Shown here: positions 26,250-35,567 of the stretch, piece after piece
Position numbering within the stretch: the stretch's first letter is position 1
Layout: the number at the start of each line of letters is the position of its first letter
Assembly: GCA_035308165.1 (NCBI GenBank)
Contig: DATGHC010000067.1
Span: 62,001 to 126,000 of the forward strand
DNA: 64,000 nt
Source: DASTCZ01 sp035308165
GTDB taxonomy: Bacteria > Acidobacteriota > Terriglobia > Acidiferrales > UBA7541
Direction of reading: 5' to 3'
Notes under the pieces: generated by a model
What the model saw: only the letters and a program-made list of their open reading frames with translations
Database searches by the model: none
Told to the model about the DNA's origin: nothing
Made by a program: the position numbers and the translations under genes

Positions 26250-26804
26250 CTAGAGCCGGGGCAGGACAATTCCCTGCTGCGCCTGATACTTTCCCTTTTT
26301 ATCCTTGTAGGAAACTTCGCAGTTTTCGTCGCTCTCAAAAAAAATCACCTGGCACAGGCCCTCGTTCGCGTAAATCCGCGCGGGCAGCGGTGTGGTGTTG
26401 CTGATCTCCAGCGTCACGAAGCCCTCCCACTCCGGCTCAAATGGAGTCACGTTCACGATAATCCCGCATCGTGCATAGGTGGATTTCCCCACGCAAATCG
26501 TCAACACGTTGCGCGGGATGCGGAAATATTCCACCGAGCGCCCCAAGGCGAATGAATTCGGCGGAATGATGCAGACATCCCCACGGAACTCGACGAACGA
26601 CCGCGAATCGAAGTGCTTGGGATCCACGATGGTCGAATTGACGTTGGTGAAGATGCGGAATTCGTCCGCCACGCGAATGTCATATCCATAGGAGCTGACG
26701 CCGTAACTAATCACCCCCTCGCGGATCTGCCGATCCTCGTACGGCTCGATCATTTTGTGTTCCAGCGCCATGCGGCGAATCCATTTGTCGGGCTTAACGC
26801 TCAT
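26250..26804 (-). CDS. dcd: dCTP deaminase
   Basis: A 184-residue Dcd/dUTPase-fold protein. Motifs: MALEHKMIEPYEDRQ, SYGVSSYGYDIRVADEFRIF, the active-site region IPPNSFALGRSVEYFRIPRN, GKSTYARCGIIVNVTPFEPE and WEGFVTLEISNTTPLP. It turns dCTP into dUTP for thymidylate synthesis. GGAG seven bases before the ATG at 26804 supports this start rather than 26909. It converges on the DedA gene with nine bases between the stops and diverges from the HU gene. Confidence 0.95.
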   Translation of the reverse strand: MSVKPDKWIRRMALEHKMIEPYEDRQIREGVISYGVSSYGYDIRVADEFRIFTNVNSTIVDPKHFDSRSFVEFRGDVCIIPPNSFALGRSVEYFRIPRNVLTICVGKSTYARCGIIVNVTPFEPEWEGFVTLEISNTTPLPARIYANEGLCQVIFFESDENCEVSYKDKKGKYQAQQGIVLPRL

Positions 26805-26870
26805 CGTGCTCTCCGGTTTCTTAAGTAAGTGTCCATAAAAGGAAACGCATGGTAGTACGCCGCGGCTCGC

Positions 26871-26899
26871 TTGACAACCCGCAACGCGCTGCATAGCAT
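26871..26899 (+). promoter_or_regulatory. promoter of the HU-like gene
   Basis: A perfect TTGACA, 17 bases, TAGCAT. It shows that the gene cannot start at 26871, because that codon is the -35 box itself. The start is predicted near 26906, some 20 bases before the GTG. Confidence 0.75.
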
Positions 26900-26927
26900 T
26901 AGGCGCCAATTGAACCCGGAGGGCAGT

Positions 26928-27194
26928 GTGATCAAGCTCGATATCGTAAATGCAGTGGTGGCCAAAGCAGGCATCAGCCGCTCCAAGGCCGAGGAGGCCG
27001 TGGAGACCGTATTTCTGGCGCTCAAAAACGCCATGGGACGCGGTGAACGCATCGAGCTTCGGCGCTTCGGGGTCTTCAACGTCAAGCCGCGAAAGACCGG
27101 CATTGGCAGAAACCCGCGCACGGGCGAAGAAGTGAACATCCCGCCCGGAAAAGCGGTGCGCTTCAAGCCCGGCAAGGAATTGCAGTCGCTATAA
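26928..27194 (+). CDS. HU/IHF-like DNA-binding protein
   Basis: An 88-residue histone-like protein: KLDIVNAVVAKAGISRSKAE, ERIELRRFGVFNVKPRKTGI, then the DNA-binding arm GRNPRTGEEVNIPPGKAVRF. It would bind and bend DNA as a dimer. The GTG start has GGAGG five bases upstream. The F-x-V arm with GRNPRTG and the IPPGKAVRFKPGKEL end resemble both HU and IHF subunits, so the subtype is not assigned. It is monocistronic, followed by the inverted repeat. Confidence 0.93.
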   Translation: MIKLDIVNAVVAKAGISRSKAEEAVETVFLALKNAMGRGERIELRRFGVFNVKPRKTGIGRNPRTGEEVNIPPGKAVRFKPGKELQSL

Positions 27195-27270
27195 TAGAAT
27201 TTACCAGTATTCCCGCTGACCATAATTCTTTCTGAACAAGAGCTTCTCCTTGGCAGGTCTCTCCGCGCCC

Positions 27271-27348
27271 CCTCTGTGCCTCTGTGGTAAGACTTTTGAA
27301 CGTGGTTTTCCGACAAAGGCAAACACCCTCACCACAGAGGCACAGAGG
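27271..27348. repeat. inverted-repeat element with perfect 18-bp arms
   Basis: CCTCTGTGCCTCTGTGGT (27271-27288) is repeated in inverted orientation at 27331-27348, with 42 bases between. A one-arm degenerate relative lies at 15331-15370. Homologous flanks (TTCTTCGTGCAACC) on one side mark it as a family member rather than a lone hairpin. It sits in the gap between the HU-like gene and the site-2 protease. Confidence 0.8.
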
Positions 27349-27435
27349 ACACACAGGTTGCACGAAGAATTATGTCAGGGGCCGCGGGCGTGCCTGTCAG
27401 CGCGGCGGGCGGAAACACGATAAACTTAGTTGCGC

Positions 27436-28419
27436 ATGAGCGATGGAAACGGAAATGGGCGCGTCCCCGTTGATCTGCTGCCGATGGAGTCGCGGCCGCG
27501 CGTGGTCATCCCGCGCCCGATTTACAGGCCGCCCGACCGGCGCACGCGTTCGCTGGTCATCGCCCTGACGCTTTTCGCGGTCACTATTGTTTCGACTCTC
27601 GCCGCCGGCGTGGAGTTCTCCTCCGCGTACGCACAGAACCGCATGCCTGCCTTTGACGATTTCTTTCATGTTTATTTTCTGGCGCTGCGCAATCCGCACA
27701 CTCTCCTTAGCGGTCTTCCCTTCGCGGTCACTCTAATGGGGATCCTGCTGGCCCACGAGTTGGGGCATTTTTTCGCCTGCCGCTATTACCGCATGTCCGC
27801 GAGCTTTCCCTATTTCATTCCCGCGCCCACGCTGTTCGGCACGCTGGGCGCGTTCATTCGCATCCGTTCCGCGATTGTCAATCGCAAAGCTTTGTTTGAC
27901 GTGGGTATTTCCGGGCCGGTGGTTGGATTTGTGTTCGCCGTCCCTGCGCTGGCTCTTGCAATCCTTCAATCAAGAATCGTGCCCGGCATGGACTCCGACG
28001 TTCAATTCACATTTGGCGTGCCGTTAGCGATGAAGTTGCTGATGTCGCTACTGCGGCCAGGCGTGGCCGCGGGAGACCTGCTGTTGAATCCTGTAGGGCG
28101 AGCCGCGTGGGTCGGCCTCTTTGTCACCTCGCTCAATCTCTTGCCCGCGGGACAATTGGACGGCGGGCACATTCTCTATTCCCTGGCCAGTGGATTTCAC
28201 AAGCGCGCGACGCTGATTGTGGCCATCGCATTGATCCCGCTGGCATTTTTCTGGCTGGGCTGGATTCTGTGGGCCGCGGTGCTACTGGCCATCGGATTCC
28301 GCCATCCTCCTCTACTGGACCGCTGGGAACCGTTGGACGCCAAACGTCGCGTTTGGGCCGCGGTGGCTCTGGCGATTTTCGTCCTCTGTTTCATGCCTGT
28401 GCCGCTGATTCTGCGCTGA
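27436..28419 (+). CDS. site-2 protease family membrane metallopeptidase
   Basis: A 327-residue M50-family protein. It has a hydrophobic helix near 45-65, the zinc motif HELGH (about residue 112), a PTLFGTLGAFIRIRS segment, and NLLPAGQLDGGHI with the third zinc ligand in the LDG region. Further helices follow. No PDZ domain is present, so it is the short type (yet longer than SpoIVFB). The family cuts membrane-bound regulators; the substrate here is unknown. The ATG at 27436 follows an in-frame TTG at 27430. Nearby genes give no clue to the substrate. Confidence 0.9.
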   Translation: MSDGNGNGRVPVDLLPMESRPRVVIPRPIYRPPDRRTRSLVIALTLFAVTIVSTLAAGVEFSSAYAQNRMPAFDDFFHVYFLALRNPHTLLSGLPFAVTLMGILLAHELGHFFACRYYRMSASFPYFIPAPTLFGTLGAFIRIRSAIVNRKALFDVGISGPVVGFVFAVPALALAILQSRIVPGMDSDVQFTFGVPLAMKLLMSLLRPGVAAGDLLLNPVGRAAWVGLFVTSLNLLPAGQLDGGHILYSLASGFHKRATLIVAIALIPLAFFWLGWILWAAVLLAIGFRHPPLLDRWEPLDAKRRVWAAVALAIFVLCFMPVPLILR

Positions 28420-28530
28420 GACCTGGTGTAGTGATAACAACCAAAGCGTCGCTGTTGTGGACTGATCCTCGATTCAAAACAAGCAACGCAATTTCCGAAA
28501 GGCAGAAAGAGAGTGGGCATCGGGAGTATC

Positions 28531-29865
28531 ATGCGCGCGGACATGGCCACGCTCCTCAAAACGCTTCGCCTGCGCGACATCTATTCGCTGATGGTCGGAT
28601 CGGTCATCGGCTCGGGAATATTTCTTGTGGCCGGATCGATCTTGCGACAGGTGCACGGCTCGGTTGGGCTCGCGCTGCTGGTCTGGATAGCCGGAGGCGC
28701 GCTTTCTCTTCTGGGCGCGCTGACCTACGGAGAATTGGCGGCCATGAATCCCGTGTCTGGCGGGCTTTACGTTTACATCCGCGACGCTTTCGGCGCGCTG
28801 CCCGCATTTTTGTACGGCTGGGGATTATTCCTGGTAATCGCCAGCGGAACCAACGCGACACTGGCCGTGGCATTCAGCACGTACCTGCGGGAAATTGTAC
28901 CGATCACTCCGCTGGGAGAAAAAATCGTCAGCGTGGCGATGATCGCTGTGATCACGATTGTGAATGTGCTGGGCACGCGCAAGAGCGCCGATTTGCAGAA
29001 TTGGACGACGGTTCTAAAGGTGACAGGAATTTTGGTGATGAGCGCGGTTCTGCTTGCGCTGGGACATGGCTACTCGGCAAGCCGCGATGCGCTGTGGCCC
29101 GCGCATTTCAACGGCGAGATTGCGGCGGGATTCGGATTGGCGATGGTCGGCGCGATGTGGGCGTACGAGGGCTGGCAATGGGGCAGCTATTGCGCCGGAG
29201 AGATGATTGATGCGCAGCGCGATTTTCCGCGTGCATCACTGGCGGGGGTGCTCACGCTCATCGTTGTATATCTGATTCCGGTGTGCGGGTATCTTGCAGC
29301 ACTTGGGCCCATTAATGCCGCGGCTTCGGATACGATTGCGGCGGCATCTGTTTCCGCGGTGGTTGGCGCGAAGGCCGCGAAACTTGTAGCCGTGATGATT
29401 CTTATTTCCGTGTTCAGCGCCACAAACAGCACATTTCTCACCGTGCCGCGCGTTTTTTATGCCATGGCCAAGGACGGATTATTTTTCCGCAAGCTTGCCG
29501 AGGTGCATCCGCGATTCCACACGCCCGCCGTGGCGATTGTGGCCACAGGAGTTTGGTCTTCTGTGCTGGCGTGGAATGGAAAGTTTCAGCAATTGTTCAC
29601 CTACGTTGTTTTCGTCGCCTGGATTTTTTACGGACTCGCGGGAGCAAGCCTGTTTGTGTTCCGGCGGCGCGGATCAGCGGCAACGCTGCCCTATCGCGTG
29701 CCGGGATATCCCTGGACACCGGCACTGTTCGTGCTGGCTTCGGCGGCATTGGTGATTAACACGATTGTTTCGGATTGGAAGGATTCCTCGCTTGGCGTGG
29801 GGATTTTGTTGCTGGGGCTTCCGGCGTATTTGTTCTGGCGCAATCGCCGGGGGGCGACGGCGTGA
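28531..29865 (+). CDS. APC superfamily amino acid permease
   Basis: A transporter of about 444 residues with roughly 12 membrane helices. The first helix holds the GSVIGSGIFLVAGSI motif for the amino acid backbone; GALTYGELAAMNPVSGGLYV follows, and EGWQWGSYCAGEM marks helix 6. It resembles the LAT/SteT-type exchangers. The substrate is not predictable. Possible starts are GTG 28513, ATG 28531 and ATG 28543; 28531 is chosen because GGGAG is close upstream. It converges on priA. Confidence 0.9.
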   Translation: MRADMATLLKTLRLRDIYSLMVGSVIGSGIFLVAGSILRQVHGSVGLALLVWIAGGALSLLGALTYGELAAMNPVSGGLYVYIRDAFGALPAFLYGWGLFLVIASGTNATLAVAFSTYLREIVPITPLGEKIVSVAMIAVITIVNVLGTRKSADLQNWTTVLKVTGILVMSAVLLALGHGYSASRDALWPAHFNGEIAAGFGLAMVGAMWAYEGWQWGSYCAGEMIDAQRDFPRASLAGVLTLIVVYLIPVCGYLAALGPINAAASDTIAAASVSAVVGAKAAKLVAVMILISVFSATNSTFLTVPRVFYAMAKDGLFFRKLAEVHPRFHTPAVAIVATGVWSSVLAWNGKFQQLFTYVVFVAWIFYGLAGASLFVFRRRGSAATLPYRVPGYPWTPALFVLASAALVINTIVSDWKDSSLGVGILLLGLPAYLFWRNRRGATA

Positions 29866-29935
29866 CCGCGATGGCCCCCCCCAAGGCGGGAGCCTGGGGG
29901 TTCGGCCGCGAGGAATTGCGGTCGTTGTTGCGCGT

Positions 29936-32440
29936 TCAAAATAGACTGAGGGGATCCACGTCGAGGATGATGGCGCTGTCGGGAATTTCTTTTTTCGTGC
30001 AGAAATCGAGGACGCCAGCGAGAGCCTCGTGCAGCGTCGCGCGCCGCTGCGCTTTCAGCAGGAATTGGAAGCGGTGCTCCCCCTTCAAGCGGGCCAGGGG
30101 CGCGGCGGCGGGACCGAGCGCGCGGACTTCACTTTTTTCTAGCGGCGCAAAATATTCCGCCAGCTGGCGCGACCAGCGAATGGCATTTTCCACTTTGCGG
30201 TCGCGAATCAGCACATTGGCGAGCGCCGCGAACGGCGGGTAATGCATCAGGCGGCGGAAACGCACTTCACGCTCGAAAAACCCCTCGAAATCCTGCCGCG
30301 CGGCATCTTGAATGGCGAAATGCTCGGGATAAAAACTTTCGACCAAAACCTCTCCGGGCTGTTCGCCGCGCCCGGCCCGGCCAGCAACCTGCGTCAACAA
30401 CTGAAACGTGCGCTCGGAGGCACGGAAATCCGGCATCCCTAGACGCAAATCGGCGGAGACGACGCCGACGAGCGTAACGCGCTGGAAATCGTGGCCCTTG
30501 GCGATCATTTGCGTACCGACCAGAATATCCAGCTTGCCCGAGGCGAACGCGCCAAGAATTTTCTGATATTCGCGCTTGGTGCGGACCGTGTCGCGGTCCA
30601 GCCGTCCGATGCGCGCCTGAGGAAATAAATCGCGCAGCGATTCTTCCAGGCGTTCCGCTCCTTCTCCCACGAAATACATGTATTCCGAGCTGCACTTCGG
30701 GCAGGTCTTCGCGACGGACCGCGTGAAGCCGCAGTAGTGGCAAATCATGAGCTGGCGTTTCTTGTGGAAAGTGAGCGAGATGCTGCAGTTCTGGCATAGC
30801 ACCGTCGCACCGCAGCTGCGGCACATGGCCAGAAACGAATAGCCGCGGCGATTGATGAGCACCAATGTTTGCGCGCCGGCCGCGAGGCGGTCCGTGATTC
30901 CTTCGCGCAAGCGGGAAGAGATGGCCGACGGGCGTTGCGTTTTCTTGAAATCCTGGCGCATGTCTACAACCTCGACCCGGGCGAGTTCGCGGCCTGCCAC
31001 GCGCGACTCCATGCGCAGCAGCGAATATTTTCCGGCGCGCGCGTGCTGATAACTTTCAAGCGAGGGCGTGGCCGAGCCGAGAAGCACCGTTGCGCCTTCG
31101 AGCTTCGCGCGCATGATGGCGGTGTCGCGACCGTGATAGCGCGGGGAATCCTCCTGTTTGTAACTGGCTTCGTGCTCCTCGTCCACGATGATCAGGCCGA
31201 GATTGGAGACGGGTGCGAACACAGCGGAACGCGTGCCCACCACGACCTTCGCTTCGCTGCGGCGCACGCGCCACCATTCGCGCGAACGCTCGGCGTCAGG
31301 CAGCGCGCTGTGCAGCACCGCCACCTGATCGCCAAACCACGCGCGGAAAACTCGTCCGGCCCAGAGAGTGAGAGCAATTTCCGGCACTAGCACAATCGCG
31401 GTGCGGCCGCGACGGAGCGCTTCCCTCACGCCGCGCAGATAGACCTCCGTCTTGCCGCTGCCCGTCACGCCATGAAGCAGGCCAACGGCAAATTGTCCCC
31501 GATCGAGCCACGCGGTGATTTCGCCGACTGCATGCTCCTGTTCAGGATTCAGGACATTCGCGGGCGCAGTGTAATCCGCATCGAAGAAATCGTCCTCGCT
31601 GGTTGCAGCCTCTTCCCATGAAGTAAGTTTGCCCTGCTGAGTCAGCCGTTCGACAAGCGCGCGCGAAATACCGGCGCGTTCGAGCAACAACTTGAGCGGC
31701 AGCGGGCCGGTCTCTTCTTCCAGAATGTGGCGCACGCGTTCCTCGGCAGTGGCTGCGCGGGGGGATTTCCTAGCTGGCGTATCGCTTGGCGAAGTGGCAG
31801 GGGATGTGGATGGTGCAGCCGGATTCCAGGCGATGATCCTTTGCGTCCGCGTCTTGCGCGAGCGCGCGATTTCCTCAGCCTCAAGTTGCCCGCGGCGCAG
31901 CAACCGTGCGGCGGCCGCTTCCCCGCCCGGCAATTTTTTCAAGCGGCGCATGGCGAGCGGCTCGCCCTCCACCTCGATCAGCTCGAGCAAGGCGTGCTCG
32001 GTAACTTCCATTTCACTGCGGTTCTGCATCGAGGAAAGTTCGGCGAGACGCTCTCGGCCCGCGGCGGTGAGGCGCAGGATGCGCTCGGCGCGCAGCTCGG
32101 TGAGCGGCGGCAACATCGCTCGAAAAACGTCTCCGGGCGGCGCAAGGTAGTACGAGCCGACCCACCTGCCCAGCTCGATCAGCTTCGCGTTCAGTGCCGG
32201 CTGCGGGTCCAGGACATGAGCAATTTCCTTGATTCTGATTTTGCCGGTCGTGGATTCGTCTTTCGCGAAGGCGGGCGCGCGATCCGTTACATCCAACACC
32301 ACGCCGAACATCACGCGATTGCGAAACGGCACGGCGACGCGACAACCCGGCTCGACCAGTCCGGCCAGCGATATGGGCACGGCGTAGGTGAAGGTGGTGC
32401 GCAGCGGCACGTTGAGCGAGACTTCGCAGTAGCGTGGCAT
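29936..32440 (-). CDS. priA: primosomal protein N' (PriA helicase)
   Basis: An 834-residue helicase. The N-terminal 3'BD domain starts YCEVSLNVPLRTTFTYAVP. The DEAD-type core has GVTGSGKTEVYLRG (Walker A) and VDEEHEASYKQEDSPRYHGR (DEEH box), then LLGSATPSLES. Zinc-binding cysteines lie in CRSCGATVLCQNC and HYCGFTRSVAKTCPKC. The C-terminal helicase half has GTQMIAKGHDFQRVTLVGV. It restarts stalled replication forks. A poorly conserved region around 200-230 is rich in Pro/Ser/Ala. It follows the uracil-DNA glycosylase gene on the same strand, which fits a repair and replication operon. Confidence 0.97.
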   Translation of the reverse strand: MPRYCEVSLNVPLRTTFTYAVPISLAGLVEPGCRVAVPFRNRVMFGVVLDVTDRAPAFAKDESTTGKIRIKEIAHVLDPQPALNAKLIELGRWVGSYYLAPPGDVFRAMLPPLTELRAERILRLTAAGRERLAELSSMQNRSEMEVTEHALLELIEVEGEPLAMRRLKKLPGGEAAAARLLRRGQLEAEEIARSRKTRTQRIIAWNPAAPSTSPATSPSDTPARKSPRAATAEERVRHILEEETGPLPLKLLLERAGISRALVERLTQQGKLTSWEEAATSEDDFFDADYTAPANVLNPEQEHAVGEITAWLDRGQFAVGLLHGVTGSGKTEVYLRGVREALRRGRTAIVLVPEIALTLWAGRVFRAWFGDQVAVLHSALPDAERSREWWRVRRSEAKVVVGTRSAVFAPVSNLGLIIVDEEHEASYKQEDSPRYHGRDTAIMRAKLEGATVLLGSATPSLESYQHARAGKYSLLRMESRVAGRELARVEVVDMRQDFKKTQRPSAISSRLREGITDRLAAGAQTLVLINRRGYSFLAMCRSCGATVLCQNCSISLTFHKKRQLMICHYCGFTRSVAKTCPKCSSEYMYFVGEGAERLEESLRDLFPQARIGRLDRDTVRTKREYQKILGAFASGKLDILVGTQMIAKGHDFQRVTLVGVVSADLRLGMPDFRASERTFQLLTQVAGRAGRGEQPGEVLVESFYPEHFAIQDAARQDFEGFFEREVRFRRLMHYPPFAALANVLIRDRKVENAIRWSRQLAEYFAPLEKSEVRALGPAAAPLARLKGEHRFQFLLKAQRRATLHEALAGVLDFCTKKEIPDSAIILDVDPLSLF

Positions 32441-32481
32441 TTGGAGAAACTAGTCTATCAGGCAGGCCAGCGGAAATTCAG

Positions 32482-33384
32482 TCAACGCTTCGGCGAGGAC
32501 CTGGGAATGGGCAGCCCCAGCTCCACCAAAACTTTCTTCAGATCGGTCCAGACATCTCCCTTGGCGGCGGGATTGCGCAGCAAATAAGCGGGATGATAGG
32601 TAGCCAGCAATTTCGATCCGCGAAAATCGAACCACTGTCCGCGGAAGCTGGAGATGGATTTGTTGGTGCCCAGCAAATTCTGCGCCGCGACATTGCCTAG
32701 GCAGACGATTACTTTGGGTCGGATCACTTCAATCTGGCGCAGAAGGAACGGCGCGCAGGTGGCAACTTCGTCGCGTTCGGGCACGCGGTTTTCAGGTGGG
32801 CGGCACTTCACCACGTTGGCTATGTAAACTGCGTCGCGTGTCAATCCCATGGCGACGATCATGTCCGTCAAAAGTTTTCCCGCGCGCCCAACGAAAGGCA
32901 GGCCCTGAATATCTTCGTCGTGGCCGGGGCCTTCGCCGACAAACATCAGCTCGGCTTTGGCGTTGCCGGTGCCAAAGACGATTTTGTTGCGGCGCTCGCA
33001 CAGACGGCAGCGCGTGCAGTCACCAATGTCTTCACGGATGCGCTCCAGAGTATCGTTGGGCACACGCTCGAAGGCTTCAAACAGGGATGGTCCGTGCGCG
33101 ACGGGCATGACATTTACTTTGGCGGCTGGAGCGGAAAACGCTGCGCGAGAAACCGGTAGAGGAGTTTTTGTTTTTGGCATTTGGGAAGTTGCGACCGGGC
33201 TTTCCGATGCGAGATTCCCTTCTTCGAGCTGTGGCACGGGATTCACTTGCGCTGACGCGGGCGCAGCCGCGCGCCCTTGCCGATTGTCGCGGTCGAGATA
33301 AAAACCGCGGATGTGAAGATCGTCAAAATATTGCAGCCAGTCGGTGAGTTGCAGCTTGCGTGCGGCCGCGGCGCCGGAGGCCAT
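32482..33384 (-). CDS. family 4 uracil-DNA glycosylase (iron-sulfur type)
   Basis: A 300-residue protein. The catalytic core (about 105-290) has CTRCRLCERR with iron-sulfur Cys residues, GEGPGHDEDIQGLPFVGRAG, the KCRPPENR motif with the third Cys, and TCAPFL with the fourth, then LATYHPAYLLRN. It removes uracil from DNA. The N-terminal ~100 residues are an extension with a short conserved-looking helix (LTDWLQYFDDLHIRGFY) and an Ala/Pro/Ser-rich linker. The ATG at 33384 lies four bases after the coaBC stop (TAA at 33391-33389), so translation is coupled. Confidence 0.94.
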   Translation of the reverse strand: MASGAAAARKLQLTDWLQYFDDLHIRGFYLDRDNRQGRAAAPASAQVNPVPQLEEGNLASESPVATSQMPKTKTPLPVSRAAFSAPAAKVNVMPVAHGPSLFEAFERVPNDTLERIREDIGDCTRCRLCERRNKIVFGTGNAKAELMFVGEGPGHDEDIQGLPFVGRAGKLLTDMIVAMGLTRDAVYIANVVKCRPPENRVPERDEVATCAPFLLRQIEVIRPKVIVCLGNVAAQNLLGTNKSISSFRGQWFDFRGSKLLATYHPAYLLRNPAAKGDVWTDLKKVLVELGLPIPRSSPKR

Positions 33385-33388
33385 CGCG

Positions 33389-34630
33389 TTAACGGCGCAC
33401 CGGAGCGGGCGTCGAGATCGCTGAGCGGAGGCGGACAAGCTCATCGAGGACGCGCATGGCGACATCGAACTTGCTCATTTTGGGGAGACGGGCTTCGGGG
33501 GCATCGCGGAAAAACAGCGTGACGACATTGGTATCGCCGTCAAATCCGGCGCCGGGTTCGGTGACGTCATTGGCCACGATCAAATCCGCGCCTTTTTCGG
33601 AAAGTTTCTTGCGGGCGCCAGAGGAAACGTCATTGGTCTCGGCGGCGAAGCCAATCACAAGGCGGCGATTCTTCTCGCGGGAGGATTCGCGCACGACATC
33701 CGCCAGGATGTCAGGAGTAGCTTCGAGTTCGAGCGTCATGCGGCCGGTGCCGCGTTTGATTTTCGTTGTTTGCGGCGCGGTGGGGCGGAAATCGGCAACA
33801 GCAGCGGCCATTATCACGGCGGTAGTTTCACTCAAGTGTTCGCGCACGGCGCGATGCATCTCCGTGGCAGTGCGCACGGGAACAAATTCAGTTCCATCGG
33901 GAGGGTGAAGCGCCACCGGCCCACTTACGAGTATCACGCGAGCGCCGCGGCGACGGGCCGCATCAGCAATCGCATAACCCATTTTGCCGGAGGAGCGATT
34001 GGTGAGAAAGCGAACAGGATCCACGTCTTCGCAAGTGGGCCCGGCGGTGACGAGAACAGTTTCGGTTGCCAGATCGTGCTTGATGCCCAGCGCGTCAGTC
34101 ACCGCCAGCGCGATGGCCTCCACCCCCGCCAATCGCCCCGCGCCAACCATTCCGCAGGCCAGATAGCCTTCGTCAGGAGAAACAATGTGAACGCCGCGCG
34201 CGCGAAGCGTTTGCAGGTTCGCCTGAGTCGCGGCGTGCTCCCACATGTTGACGTTCATTGCCGGAGCCACAATCACCGGAGCGGTGGTGGCCAGCGCCAG
34301 AGTGGAAAGAAAATCGTCGGAAATTCCCTGCGCGAGTTTGGCGATGCTGTTGGCCGTGGCGGGCGCAATCACCAGCGCGTCAATGCGCTGGGCGACGGCG
34401 ATATGCTCGATGGCGCTTTCCACGTTGGCGGGCGCGGCGCCCTCCGAGGAAAACATGTCGGTGATGACCTTGCGACCGGTGAGCGCGGCGAACGTGAGAG
34501 GCGCGACGAATTCCTGCGCATGCTGCGTCATGACGACCTCGACCTCGAGGCCCTCCTGCTGCAGGCGGCGCACCAGTTCCGCGGCCTTGTAGGCCGCCAC
34601 CCCTCCCGTCACTCCTAAGGCCACGCGCAT
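33389..34630 (-). CDS. coaBC: bifunctional phosphopantothenoylcysteine decarboxylase/synthetase
   Basis: A 413-residue CoaBC (Dfp). The N-terminal flavoprotein half (CoaC, ~1-180) has GVTGGVAAYKAAELVRRLQQ, the catalytic-His region VESAIEHIAVAQ, PAMNVNMWEH and ACGMVGAGRLA with the Cys. The C-terminal half (CoaB, ~190-400) has VTAGPTCEDVDPVRFLTNRS, GYAIADAARRRGARV and AAAVADFRPT. It makes phosphopantetheine from phosphopantothenate and cysteine for coenzyme A. rpoZ, gmk and yicC lie just upstream, the usual neighbourhood in many bacteria. Confidence 0.96.
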   Translation of the reverse strand: MRVALGVTGGVAAYKAAELVRRLQQEGLEVEVVMTQHAQEFVAPLTFAALTGRKVITDMFSSEGAAPANVESAIEHIAVAQRIDALVIAPATANSIAKLAQGISDDFLSTLALATTAPVIVAPAMNVNMWEHAATQANLQTLRARGVHIVSPDEGYLACGMVGAGRLAGVEAIALAVTDALGIKHDLATETVLVTAGPTCEDVDPVRFLTNRSSGKMGYAIADAARRRGARVILVSGPVALHPPDGTEFVPVRTATEMHRAVREHLSETTAVIMAAAVADFRPTAPQTTKIKRGTGRMTLELEATPDILADVVRESSREKNRRLVIGFAAETNDVSSGARKKLSEKGADLIVANDVTEPGAGFDGDTNVVTLFFRDAPEARLPKMSKFDVAMRVLDELVRLRSAISTPAPVRR

Positions 34631-34651
34631 GGATCGCTCCGGCGCCGGATG

Positions 34652-34879
34652 CTAGCCCTTGCGGCGCTTCAGCTCTTCTTCCGAAGGGCCTTCCGCGAGG
34701 ACTGGCAAATCAAATTCGAGAACCGAGTTCTGGAGTTCTTCCATCGCGATGCGGGTCTGCTTGGGAGAACGCGGATTGGCAATCAGAGGAGCGGCACCCA
34801 TCATCAACTGGCGGGCGCGGCGAGCGGCGACCACCACATAGGCAAATTTGCTCTCCGGCGGACGATTTTGAACCGTCAT
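34652..34879 (-). CDS. rpoZ: RNA polymerase omega subunit
   Basis: A 75-residue protein with the RpoZ pattern SKFAYVVVAARRARQLMMGA, then an acidic C-terminal helix EEELKRRKG. It stabilises the beta' subunit of RNA polymerase. The start is set at ATG 34879, with GGAGG 11 bases upstream; TTG at 34882 or 34897 are alternatives. It begins seven bases after the gmk stop and precedes coaBC, as in many genomes. Confidence 0.93.
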   Translation of the reverse strand: MTVQNRPPESKFAYVVVAARRARQLMMGAAPLIANPRSPKQTRIAMEELQNSVLEFDLPVLAEGPSEEELKRRKG

Positions 34880-34886
34880 CAAAGTT

Positions 34887-35567
34887 TTAACCTCCAAAGG
34901 TTTTCAGAATTCGCTCAACGACTGGCCGCGCCCGGCTGCTCCGGCAACGCGTCCCAAGTCCGATGGCGTGGACCTCGCGACCCGCACGTTCGAGGTCGTC
35001 GTTTACCACAATAAAATCGTAGTCCGCAAAACTTTCCATTTCCTTGCGGGCTTGCTGGAGCCGCCGCGCAATCTCGTCCTCGGAATCCTGACCACGCGAA
35101 CGAATGCGCCGCTCCAACTCTTCACGTGATGGCGGCACTATAAATATTGTGACTGCGCCGGGTACCTGCTTGCGAATACTGGCCGCGCCCTGGACGTCAA
35201 TTTCCAGCACCAGGTCGAGACCGCGCTCCTGCGCCAAATCCAGCCATTTCCGCGGCGTGCCGTAGCGGTGGCGCCCGAACACCTGCGCGTACTCCAAAAA
35301 GGCGTTTTCGCGCACCAGTCGGTCGAACTCGGCTTCGGAAACAAAATCATACCACTTTCCGGGGTTCTCCGTTGGCCTGGGCTTCCGCGTGGTGCATGAA
35401 ATGGAAAACATCGTGCCCGGAAGGTCGAGCAGCTTCTGCACCAGCGTGGATTTCCCCGAGCCTGAAGGGCCCGAGATCACAAAGACGATTGGCTGCGCGC
35501 CAGGCGCCTTCACGCGCCCTTCACCCGATTTCTTTCCGGCAACCGCTATTCGTGCCGTGTCACTCAA
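34887..35567 (-). CDS. gmk: guanylate kinase
   Basis: A guanylate kinase of about 226 residues: VFVISGPSGSGKSTLVQKLL (P-loop), ISCTTRKPRPTENPGKWYDF, FLEYAQVFGRHRYGTPRKW, EIDVQGAASIRKQVPGAVTI and IVPPSREELERRIRSRGQDS. It phosphorylates GMP to GDP. The frame is open far upstream inside yicC, but that part is out-of-frame yicC sequence. The start is TTG at 35567, overlapping the yicC stop by eight bases; GTG at 35513 is the alternative. Its C-terminus is normal. Confidence 0.93.
   Translation of the reverse strand: MSDTARIAVAGKKSGEGRVKAPGAQPIVFVISGPSGSGKSTLVQKLLDLPGTMFSISCTTRKPRPTENPGKWYDFVSEAEFDRLVRENAFLEYAQVFGRHRYGTPRKWLDLAQERGLDLVLEIDVQGAASIRKQVPGAVTIFIVPPSREELERRIRSRGQDSEDEIARRLQQARKEMESFADYDFIVVNDDLERAGREVHAIGLGTRCRSSRARPVVERILKTFGG

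Noticed and set aside
27271..27348. CRISPR array or terminator at the CTCTGTG repeat
   Set aside because: There are only two arms in opposite orientation, no regular spacers, and no T run after the stem.
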